DNA from: Turbatrix aceti
Taxonomy: Eukaryota > Nematoda > Chromadorea > Rhabditida > Panagrolaimidae
Assembly: GCA_963969345.1 (NCBI GenBank)
Contig: OZ017768.1
Span: 5,976,718 to 6,040,717, forward strand
DNA length: 64,000 nucleotides
Reading direction: 5' to 3'
A model generated the notes under the pieces. The model worked only from the letters and a program-made list of their open reading frames with translations, did not search any database and was not told where the DNA came from. Positions 20,952 through 31,400 of this stretch are shown one piece after another (position 1 is the first letter of the stretch; every line of letters starts with the position of its first letter). Both the position numbers and the translations under genes were made by a program.

Positions 20952-22397
20952 GACCTGAAATCAATCCGGGCGTAATTTGATTTTTGTCCGCGGCATGGCC
21001 AACTTTGCTCCTCGCACGCGCAAAAGGCTTGGAAACATGTGTAATTTTTGACTGGGCATGAAAAATAGGCAAAAGCATCCCAGACAGAAAGAAAAATTTC
21101 AAACAGGTTAAACGAACAAAAAAAGTTCAAAATTCACTCGCGACAAGCAATACTTGATTTTGCTTGACAGCTACGATAAAAAAAAGCTCATTGCAATGGC
21201 AAACGATTGCTTCAGCCGCCGATTACCTCTCCTGCATCCTTGAGTCGAACGTAAACACGCGTGTAAAAAAAGAATGTTGCTAAAGAAAAAAGATCGCCGG
21301 TGGCAGAGAGGCAATTAGCCGGTGATAAACGTCTCTTTTTTATTGTTTTTATACGCAAAATAGTCAAAAATACGGAAATGCGATTGTATTGTCTGGCACG
21401 AATTTGACATTCACATTCATTCTACGGGAATGGGCTATGGCAAATTTTTTTAATGGGTTCAATCAGGTGATAATGAAACGGATTTAAAAGCTTCAAAATT
21501 ATGTAAAAGAAATTTTTGACAACTTTAAAGTCACCTGAGCACATTTTTTTTGCTCACAAAAAAACAAGGAAATCGTCAAAAAACAAAAAAAATATTAGTT
21601 CGCGAAAGATTTAACGGCACGAGGAACGTCAAAATACACCGCTCGCAGACAGGTTGACTCAAAACGTGTGACAGCAACGTCGAAAACTTGCAAACAAACA
21701 AGCGTAGCCGCAGGGGCGGGAGAGGAGGGTGTGTGTGCGGAGGTTCAGCGCAGGTCGGAATCGAACTCGGGTGTGATGATTGCCGTGGTGCACAGTTGCC
21801 AAGTGTGTTAGCAACCCGGCTGCGGATAGGATAGGATGCTGCGGATGGATCGTGTCGAGGGGTACATACAGCTGTTGTTTTAATAAAAATTTGACGCCAA
21901 CACCGGCCCCCCTGCCAGGCCAGGCCAGGCCAGGCAGGAGGGATGGAGGTTGGGATACCGATCCATCTACCTGATGACAGGTCATTCAGAGTTGTGGAGG
22001 GATGAAAAAGTGCCGGGGTGGTGTGGGGGTGCGAATGAACAAACCGGCAAAGGATGCGGCTGTGGCTGTGGCCAAAACAGCTCTTCTTGCAACCACAACC
22101 ACCACCGCCGCTCGCTTGCACCACAAAGCCCCCAGATTTATGCAGTTAGTATCCCGCGATGACACGCTATCCCATCCACCCTTCCGGTCGCTTTGGCTTT
22201 CCGGGGGGCATTTGTGTCGCCAGCCGGGGGAGGGGAGGGGGCCAATTACGCGAGGATAAAGACGAAGGCGACAGCCTCGTCATGTCCGGCTGATTGCCAT
22301 TGACTCGCCCGTTTTTGGCCCCGGTTTGGCCACAAGTGTTTGTGTTTTCAAAACCGAATTGTTTTTTGTCTTTTTGTTCTTCTCTAATTTTTTTAAC
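20952..22397. other. Intergenic upstream of the tetraspanin
   Basis: AT-rich to about 21580, then GC-rich with low-complexity words (GGCCAGGCCAGG at about 21915-21935). Open frames of 100-180 codons here are antisense artefacts of composition. A tRNA-like segment is annotated at 21752-21825. No gene recognised. Confidence 0.45.
21752..21825 (-). repeat. tRNA-like segment, possibly SINE-derived
   Basis: On the minus strand a B-box-like AGTTCGATTCC (21767-21757) lies downstream of a GTTGC...GCAAC arm that could be a D-stem. The T-stem and acceptor stem do not pair properly, so it is not a functional tRNA. A decayed tRNA-derived element is the best guess. Confidence 0.25.
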
Positions 22398-23999
22398 TCA
22401 AACAATGTACGGAGGACACGTGAAATTCGTCCGTCGATGGCTGTATCGGTTTTTCATGATTTCCAGTCGCCGAACTGTTTCTTCCGGTACCTGGCCGGCG
22501 AAGTGAATTTGCAAGTACGACCACCTGAGGAACCCGTTCTATAATACAAGTCGTCAAATTATTATAAATACCTGTTCACCTGTCAGAAAAAAAACCAAAA
22601 ACTTACTCGGTAAAGAGCGTGAATCGCTTCGAAGGCAACATCGGCATCGACATTGTAGAGCACCATCCGGTAGGCTATGGGGACCCGACGTTTCATGTCG
22701 GCCAGCCAGAAAATGTCCCCCGTGCCGATCTTCATATTGTTGATGCCGAGACTGCAAAATGCCGTTTTCAACCGCTGTTAACCCAAAAACTCACCAGATA
22801 TAAGTCGCCTCGGCGAGAATGTGCGCGATATCCGCAAAAGTGACCACCGGAGTGACATCACACTCCGTGATATCTATAAGTTTGACTCCCGGCACGAACA
22901 TCTGCCAGAACTGGCGACGGGTGAAGGTAACGCCCTGCGCATGGATATCGTCAGGATCCCAGTGGTGGCGCACGAGATACCCGCCACCCGGGTACTCCTT
23001 CACTTTTGTACTCGTGCTTGAACTTGTGTTCTTGCTCGGAGCCTTTAGCGAGCTTCTTATATGAACGCTCTCTGGATTCATTGGATTCAGTGAGGGTTCA
23101 TTTGTGAATTCATGGAAGATTTTATTCGTGCTCCGACCGCTGAGGGTTACTTTAACGTCGCGGACGGGTATTCCGCGGTACCGCTTGACGAGGGACTGGA
23201 TTTCGGGGATGTCGGATTTCCAGAGATCGTTTAAAGCGTCCCGGGGCAGAAGCAGGACCACCTGACGACGAACCAGGTATTCCAGGTCTTGAAAATCGAC
23301 CGAGAACATCGGCTCTTGTTGTGTTTTTTGGAATTTCCGGAAAGCACGCCAACTGTGGTGTGCCAGTTTGCAACTCACGCAGACGAGATCGAAGAAGGCG
23401 TTTGTCAAAAACAGGAACGTGTAATAATCGCTTCTGAACCTGTCTTCGATGATGAAGATCCTGTAATCCCAGCAGAGAGTCTCCAGCTTCGAAATAACCG
23501 TGTCGAAGGCCAGGTAAGGCCCTAGCCAGACGATAAACAGGTAGAGCGACCAGGTGACCAGCGGACAAAACTGACTGGCGAAGCCGCCGAGGAAGAGCAA
23601 CGCTGCCTGAGCTCCCAGAAAATCCACCAACATCCTCAAAGCCGCCAAAATCCATGCCGGGTTCACGGAAGATAATGCATGTCGTTCAAAAATGCCGGTC
23701 AAGGTTGATGAATCGATGGTTGACCAGCGGTAGAAGAGCTCCGGTAAGGAGGTTTCGTCGTAGGGCGACAGGAAACTGAGCCGGAGTGCGTTGGTCGTCT
23801 GCACGTAGACAAAGCATAGTCCCGGGACGTCCGGGCTGCCATCAGAGTTGACAAAAGACGATTTGTAATAAGACACGAACGCCAGGGGAGGCACGAAGAA
23901 CGACAGCACGGCAAGGAAAATCACGCGCCTCACCAGCGCTGCCGCGATCTGGCAATTTGAGCCCGGCAGCTGATCGATAAACCGAGACGACGAAGCCAT
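22398..23999 (-). CDS. Unrecognised multi-pass membrane protein, 496 aa
   Basis: Three exons: 23999-22795, 22751-22607 and 22538-22398, joined in phase (GTGAGT/TTTGCAG; GTAAGT/TTATAG). The start MASSSRFIDQLPG is followed by a hydrophobic span (VIFLAVLSFFVPPLAFVSYY). Between about residues 135 and 215 there are two or three further spans, including LLFLGGFASQF, YLFIVWLGPYLAF and TFLFLTNAFFDLVCVSC. The rest is soluble and mixed: a segment of basic and hydrophobic residues, a Ser/Thr/Lys linker, then a conserved-looking block (FVPGVKLIDITECDV, FADIAHILAEATYIWLGINN, YRMVLYNVDADVAFEAIHAL) and a basic tail ending FTCPPYIV. I do not recognise the family. A 66-residue gene ends only 127 bases upstream on the same strand, so the two could be co-transcribed. 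Confidence 0.75.
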
Positions 24000-24125
24000 G
24001 GCTCGGGATCTTGGACTGCCATCCAGCAACTAGATATGCTTGGAAGAGACAATGGCGCCCAGAAAAAAAAAACAACAAGGAGGCGATCTTACGTCTTGCA
24101 TAACAAACACATTCGGCACAGGCAT

Positions 24126-24519
24126 TTATTCATGAAAAAACCGTCTGACAGCGGTAATGACAGCGGACCGATGACGTACTTCTTGGCTGGCGACTTTGGC
24201 ACCACTGAATAGCACGAAGGTTTCTTCCTTGAAGAAGTGATCAGGATGCTCACTTATTTCTTTGAACATCCTGCCATGAATCAGTGAGTGTATGTGTTAC
24301 GGTAGACGGCGATGACAAAAACATTTGCTAGATATCGTATATTACAAGTTTTTTCACGTTTTTCACCGCTCAGGTGATTTTTCCAGCATGCACAACACCC
24401 TGATTTGTAAAATCTTCCATACAAAATCACAGTATTCCACTTGAGACCCTCCAGAAAGCCTACAGGGTCTCAAAATGGCCGAAACGGACTCTTTCGATGA
24501 GGATGCCCGTTCCGGCCAT
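24126..24519 (-). CDS. Unrecognised 66-aa protein (two exons)
   Basis: Exon 1 (24519-24464) reads MAGTGILIERVRFGHFET and ends in phase 2 at a GTAGGC donor; exon 2 (24270-24126) follows a CATGGCAG acceptor and reads MFKEISEHPDHFFKEETFV, then LFSGAKVASQEVRHRS, to TAA. The stop overlaps an AATAAA at 24130-24125. The protein has no signal peptide or membrane span and mixes charged and aromatic residues. It matches no family I know. Its start codon sits inside a near-perfect 16-bp hairpin stem. The next gene on the strand starts 127 bases downstream, after a T-rich tract and acceptor-like AGs, as in a nematode operon. Coding status is inferred from phase, splice signals and the polyadenylation signal. 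Confidence 0.55.
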
Positions 24520-24522
24520 TTT
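24472..24522. promoter_or_regulatory. Hairpin over a start codon
   Basis: AAAATGGCCGAAACGG at 24472-24487 and CCGTTCCGGCCATTTT at 24507-24522 are reverse complements at 15 of 16 positions, with a 19-base loop. On the minus strand the ATG of the 66-residue gene lies in the 5' arm, so the folded RNA would hide the start codon. Confidence 0.45.
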
Positions 24523-25447
24523 CCCACTTCCTCTGTGTTTTTTTCTCCATTTTTTTTTGTGTTCTGAACCCAAAGATCATTTCCTTGTCCTTTAATTTTT
24601 GATTCGTTTTTTGAACGCCTAGTTTATGTATTTATGACGCGACTCCGAAGATAAAGACTGCCTAAAAAATACAAAAAGACGTCTAAAAAGTGCATCTTCA
24701 TTGTCTTTGATACTGTCAACTTTTTTTTTTTAATTTTCTGAACGCAATAAATAAAATCAGAATCATTCAACTGTTTTATTTCTCTTTTTTTGTTGTTGTT
24801 TTTTTGACAAAATGAGCAAAAAAAATTAACGGGTGTGAAAAAAATAAGTGAACGGAAAGAAGAGGAAAAGTGAAGACACAGTGTGTTCGCATTTGTCGCG
24901 GCGGTATCGTAACATCTGTATGTATTTTCGGACAACAAAATAAAAGTGTGTAAATATATACTTAAAAAAAAGTGAAAAATGGAAGAAAATCATATCGTTG
25001 TGGTCATGTGTGATGGATGCGCGGGTAGTGTATCATCTTTGGGCAGCGAGAAGAGCGTGGAAGAGCAAAAGAAAATGTGAAAAGGACACAAGAAAAAACC
25101 TGGAAGGAATGAGACAGTATCCGATGACCCCTTCTCCGATTTGGATAATTTTTTATTATTATCAGGAGTCATCGCTCTATCGTAATATTATTCTTGTTGC
25201 GCTAATAAGAAAAAAAACTGTGTAAAAATAAAATTTAAATAATAATTTGTAAAATTAAAAGCCATTTTTTTCCGATCGGGGTTGGGGTTTTTTTTCCAGT
25301 GTGAAAGAAATGATATCTCGAGTATGTATGTAAAAGTTGATTGAGCGGATGAAAAGTATCAGACTGGTGGCTGGCTAGCTGAGTGAGCGTGGGTGGGTGG
25401 TTGGGTGGGTGGTCTAATTTATTTGTGGGCGGTGGTCTCGAAGCGGA
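24523..25447. other. 3' UTR of the filamin gene and intergenic
   Basis: AT-rich. Several minus-strand AATAAA words occur (TTTATT at 25418-25423, about 25151 and about 24774), so alternative filamin 3' ends are likely. No further gene recognised. Confidence 0.5.
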
Positions 25448-28400
25448 TCAGTAGTGTCTCCTTCGCTGGGAGGGTGGCAGTTGGTGGAGCGCGGCGGGTG
25501 GCGGCATGAAGGGGGGTCCCCGGGGTGGGGGGCCGTGGAGGCCGGGTCCGTAGATGCGGCGCGATGACGGCCCCATCGGGGGTCCGGGGGGTCGGGCGTA
25601 GAGTACCCCGGGGGGAGGGCCCTGTGGGGGGTAGGGCACGCCAAGAGGGGGCCCATTCCAGCCGGGTGGCAGGAAGGGCACGGATGGCGGGTTGGAGGGC
25701 GGCTCGCCGGCTAGGAATCGGGCTAGCTCTTCTTCCGTGTCCACGATCATGACGAAGAATGGCGATCCTGAAAGATAGGGAGTTAGCTTGGATGCCAAAA
25801 TACATTTTGGCAGTTAACTCACCAGGAACATGCTGTCCGTGCCACTTGACTTCGACTTGGTAGTCGCCCGGCTCCTTGGGCTCGTACTTGCAGTGGATGG
25901 TTCGATCGTTGACCTTGTCCCGCTGCATTTCAACATTGAAGGCCCCCTTCGGGCCTCTGACCCGCACGGTCAGCTGACCGGCACCCGCGCCTTTGGTCTC
26001 AACGACGAAGTTTGACTTGAACGTGTGCAGGATGCCGTGCTGGACGCCCGGGCCCTGGACCTTGACCCGGCTGGGGTCGGGCGGGTTGGAGACGTTAAAC
26101 GCGAAGGGCGAGCCCGGCACGTGCTCTTCGGAGTACTTGATGATGAGCGTGTGCTTTCCGAGCTCGGAGGGCTTCAGCGAGAGCAGGTAGGTGCCGTCCC
26201 GGTGGTCGTAGAGCTCGCAGTACGCCAGCTTGGTCGGTCCTACGCACTGCGCGGACAGGAATCCAGATCCGGCCTTGCGGGTGTCGATGAGGGTTTTTAC
26301 GTCTTCGCCGATGATGCCGATCTTGAGAGACTTCTGGTCGACTTCCACGAGTTCAGCAGGTGATGTCGCGCTGTTCCGGACCTCGATGGCCAGGGGCGAG
26401 GAGGTAACCGGCCGGTTGTCGACCGTCACGTGGAGGTTGTACGTGCCAGCCTGCAGCGGGGTGTACGACGCTTTGTGCACGTTGTTGCCGAGGTGCTGGA
26501 GTCGCACCGGGATGTCGACCTTCTCGCCTTGCAGCGTGGCATCCACCTTCGCACCCGGGTACTCGCTGGCGTCGATGACGAACTCGGAAGGCACCTGGAT
26601 GGTAGCACGCCGGGTTCCGTCGCCTCTGAGCAGCACCTTGTCGATCGGCGAGGGAGCAGCAGGGGCGGCCTGCTTCTTGACGTGTCCCTGAACAATGCGA
26701 CCCTGTCCACCACTGGCATCAGCGACGATGGGATACGCGTTGGGGACGACCTGGTTGGCGTAGTAGAGGTAGAGCTTGTACGTCGTCGGAGAGGCGGGGG
26801 TCAGCGTGATCCGCTGCCGGCCGTAGCCTAGGTTTTCAACAGCAGCCACGTCGTCGACGACTTCTCCGTTGGCATCCCGAACCTCAGCGCGGAGCTGTCC
26901 GGGACCGGCGGCGGTCGTATCGACGTCGATCTGATTGGCCTGACCGTACTGGAGCTGGAGCACGCCGTCCTGGCCGATGTTTTCGTCGTTGACGAGGACC
27001 TTCTTCGGATCGATGACGCTGACCTGGTAGGGCGAGCCTGCGATGGGTTTGTTGTTGAAGTCGACAGACACCTGGTAGAGCCCGACCTGGGGTGGTCGGA
27101 AGGAGATCTCAGAAGTGCCATCGGGCCGGCGGTTGGTCGAGTGCCGGATCTTCTCGCCTCCAGGCGCCCGAACGTCGATTTTGATGCCTCCAGCGAGCTT
27201 TTTGGGATCAAAGATCATGGACGCTTGCATGTCCTTCTCGACGGCAAAATCAATAGCCGAGCCGTAGAGCGTCGGCTTGCCCTGCTCCTCGACGGTGAGT
27301 GTCGTAGGCGTGCCAGGCACCTGGAAACCAGCGAGCTTGGCAGTGAGCGTGTGCGCGCCGAGCTTGATGGGCAGGAAGGTGACGGAATCGTCGCCGACCG
27401 AATTCCTGATCTGCTCGAGTTTCAGCTCCTCGCCCTGAGGGTCGGTGAGGGAGATCTCGAGGGCACCGTTTCCGGCGGCGCGTCGATCGATGGCAAAGTT
27501 GGCGATCTGGCGGGCCGTGAAAACATCGTCGACGCCCTTGATGACCACTTTCCTCGGATCCACGACTTCTGACTTGAAGGGGGATCCTACGATGGGCACG
27601 TCGCCGAAGGTGACTTCGATTTGGTGGGTTCCAACTTGCTCGGGAGTGAACTCGACCCAGTAGCTGTCGTCCTGCTGCTTGTAGCATCTCACGGGAAGCG
27701 GGCTCTGTTGGGGATCTGAAACAAGTCACGTAGACTTCCACACCGGAGAAAAAGGAGATGGCGAGTGCAATCGGACGCAAAAACAATCCACTCCAGCCAA
27801 GCGTGTTAACAAAAAGAAAAAAATTAGGTAAGCGAAAAAAACTGCAGCTGAAACACGCGTATACAATAAATAGTTATCCTGAAAGTTGGAAGATACGCCG
27901 ATAGCAGAGAAGGCGGTGATGGATCGGGGCACCAAGTGGATCAACGCAACGCAATTACCGGTAATCAGGACATCGAGATCGCCCTTTGTGGCGTTGCCGA
28001 GGGATACCTCGAAACGGGAGACTTTCCCCCGCTGCGCGCGATGCAGAGCGTCGCCTCGCGCACGGATGGCACCTGCCGCGGAGATGAAACATTCGTAGGG
28101 GCATTCTGAAATACAAAACGATGTAAGTTCTGTTTCCGCGGCACGAATGTCTCCTACCAGTGAGCTGGACATCGTCGATGTAGATATTGATGAGATAGAG
28201 ACCGGGTCTCTTTGGCGTGAATGAGCACACGTGGAGGCCCTGCTTGACCTTCTTGAGCGAGCACTTGAGCGCCTCTCCTTCTTCATGCTGAACGGCAACG
28301 GACACCGTCGAGCCCCCCGAAGCCGACCAATCGATGTTGAAGCGCTGCTGAACGCCGACAGCGTCGTTTTTCAATCCGATGACACGGACAGCCGATAAAT

Positions 28401-31400
28401 CAAGCACGGCAACGGTGAGCGGTGTACCGGCGACGGGGCGTTTGTCGACGAACACAGTCGCTGTGTGGGGGCCCTCGGAGGTCGGCGTCCACTCGGCGGC
28501 ATACGTAGAATGCGCGAGCTTTGACATGCTGACTGGAAGCTCGTGGCCTTCAGGATCTGCAAAGAACAACATTTTTCAACAATCAATAACTTAAAAAAAA
28601 GCAACTAACCAAGAACCTGCAAACCAAGACCCTTTTCAGCGCCGCGGGTCACTTCAAGCTCAAAGGAGGTCACGCGATCGACAAAGGCCTTTTTCTCAAA
28701 GTAGAGTATCCTGACTTCGCCAGAGTCAGCGAGCCCCGATGAAGAAGGGGACAAAAGAGCCGTTGGCTGCATTCCGGCGTCACCGGCAGCGTTGAAGTGG
28801 ACTCGCTCGCCGATGGGGACGTTGTTGCGGTAGACGTCGACAAAGTAGCTCCCGGAGCGGGGAACGTGACACGTCACCTTTGCGATGCCGGCCGCGCGAT
28901 CCAGCTTGACGTTGGTCGGCACGACGGAGCCGTCGTCGCCGCAGATCTCGACTCGGATATCGTCTTTTTTGCTTAGTTTGCCAACATTTGCTAAAAAAAC
29001 TTGAAACGGTGACCAAAATAACCAAAAATAGGACCAACAAACCTTCAAAAACTATTTTTTCCTTGCTGTTGACGATTTCAGGCAGAGTCAAAAACAGATC
29101 AGGTGTTTGGCTTTCCTTGGCACGACAGACGATTGGGCAGATGGCCAGCGACCGGCCGTCGATTCGAATGTCGATTTCGTAGTTCCCTAAAAAAATTTCA
29201 GCTTGCAAAAAAAAATTTGGGAGCATAGACAAACCTGGTATCTTAGGCAGAAATTCGACATCAAAGCCTTCGGCTACACGAACGACGTCGACGGGAACGA
29301 CCTTCTTGTTGGGACCTGCGCAATGGGTTAGGGTCGGATTATCGAGAGTCAACACAAGCGAGGCCAGCGAGGAAATGCGCGAACAAACTCAAGTCAAGTG
29401 GGTTCCACAAAAGTGCACGCTGGACGAAAAAACGTGTGAAGCTGCGTGATTTTATTTTATTTTAGGCGCGAAAAGCAAGTTAGCAGAAAAAAGTTGTCTT
29501 TTTCCGTTGCGAAGCATGAATCCGAGCCAAAGCAAGCGTGGGTGCGAAAAAATAATCCATTTCAAGACCAACCTGTGACAACGACGTTGCATTCTACGTT
29601 TCGGCGAGGCGCGTCGATGCTGAAGCCTTTTGGCTTGCCAACCTGCGCTGTTGCGAGGTCGCCGACGAGCCTGAGCTCTTCCGCGGACTTGCTGGGTGCC
29701 TTGGTCGATGGGCCTGCAGGCGCGGCTGATCCGACTTGCTGGGCACTGCTCACTGCAGCAGCAGCCGCGGCCGCAGTAGCTGGCGCAGAGCTCGTTGTAG
29801 GGGCCTGGGGAGCCACGGAGCAGATAAGAGGACTGCCAGGGACCGGGATGCCGTTGAACTTGACACTAATGACGTGCTCTTTCGCCTCGGTGGGCGTGAA
29901 CGCGACCTTGAACTTGGCCTGACTCTCAGCCTGGACGTAGTTTGGCACGTTGCGTCCATCGACGCTCACGATGATCTCCATGTTGCCAGCGCCGGCCTTG
30001 GCGGCATCGATGACGAATGTGCAAGGCTTGCCGACGACAGCATCTTCATCGAGCGTGAGTCTGGCGCGATCGGCGTCAAAGCCCTTGGACACGAAGGGCT
30101 GGCCGACAGGCACGCCTCCGTAGGTCACCTCGATCGAGTGGTTCCCAACGGAGTGGGGCGTGTACTCGATGACAAAGTCCGTGCCGTTGTCTTCCTTGTG
30201 CACGGTAACCGGCAGTTTCTGGCCCGAAGGATCGGTTACCGTAACGCCCGGCATCTGGGCTCGGTCGTCGGCCACGTGCACCGTAAACTGGGTGGGCTTG
30301 CCGAGAGGCACGCGTTCTAGGCCGGGTCCGTAGGCTGTCACCTGGGTTTGAGCGCCGACGTGAGCGACGAAGGGCGAGCCGGGCACAGGCTCGTTATTGA
30401 ACCGGATAGAAATCTTGTGCTCGGCAGAATCCACGGGCACGAAGCTGATTTCGTACTTGTGGTGTCCCAGGGCACGCGCCATCGACGCGATCGTGCCTTC
30501 GTTGACCGCGACTTCGAGATTGCCGACTCCGGCTTCCGCGGCATCGACTAAAAAGGAAAATGAGTTTAGGCAAAAAACTGAAAGTTCCCTCACCGATAAA
30601 GCTGACGGGCTGGTTGACAACGCCGTCCGGAATCTCGCCGACCTTGATCCGCTCGGGATCGTGGACGCGGCAGACAAATGGGCTGCCATTGACATCTTTG
30701 CCGTTGACCCTGATGGTGATCTCGTGGTCACCGACGCCCTCGGGGATGAACTGGATGAGGTGGATCTCGTCGTCGCCTTCTTCGTTCAGTACCTTGACCG
30801 GGATTTCACGTTTTTGTGAATCTAAAAATTGTTTTTAAAATTAAGGAAAAAATGAAATAGAGAAGCAATTAGACAATGAACAATCACATGAAAAGCAGAA
30901 TAAAAAGCAAACAAATTTTGAAAAACGATAATATGAGATCGAATTTGCATGCATGGCGCAGTGGTAAAAGGCGCGCGCGTTGGCAGTGACCCCAAGGGTC
31001 CTAGGTTCAAATCCACGTTGAAGCAAATATTTTTTGTGGGTTTTAAGAAGAATAAAAAAAAGTTTTCCAAGCCCCCACCAAACCATAAGCCCCGTTAGTT
31101 AGCACAGCAAACAATCAAGCGTTAATAAATATGCACTCTGTCGTACAAAAGCGTTGTTCCAAGCAGTAGCACGTGTAGCAGTGGCAGCGTCAACTGACCA
31201 GTGACGACGGCTTCGATTCCCGCACCATGTGGAGCGCTGAGCGTGAGGGCAGCTTCTTTGCCCACCCGGCTCAGCGAAGGGATTCGTTCGACTGCGGCTT
31301 CGCCGATCGACGCGTTCGATTTTTTGACTCCGTTTCGCTTGGATTCCTTTTTGTCTTTCTTCGATTTCTTTTTTTCGACACTGAAAACAAAAAAAAATAA

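Noticed and set aside
21752..21825. A functional tRNA gene on the minus strand
   Set aside because: B-box-like sequence is present but T and acceptor stems do not pair; kept only as a tRNA-like repeat.
21576..22124. A 182-codon minus-strand frame with HSHPHTTPAL-like translation
   Set aside because: Composition-driven frame in GC-rich intergenic DNA containing a tRNA-like segment; no splice partners or domain.
30947..31024. A functional tRNA gene in the filamin intron
   Set aside because: Anticodon stem-loop cannot be formed with a 7-base loop and the acceptor stem is unpaired.
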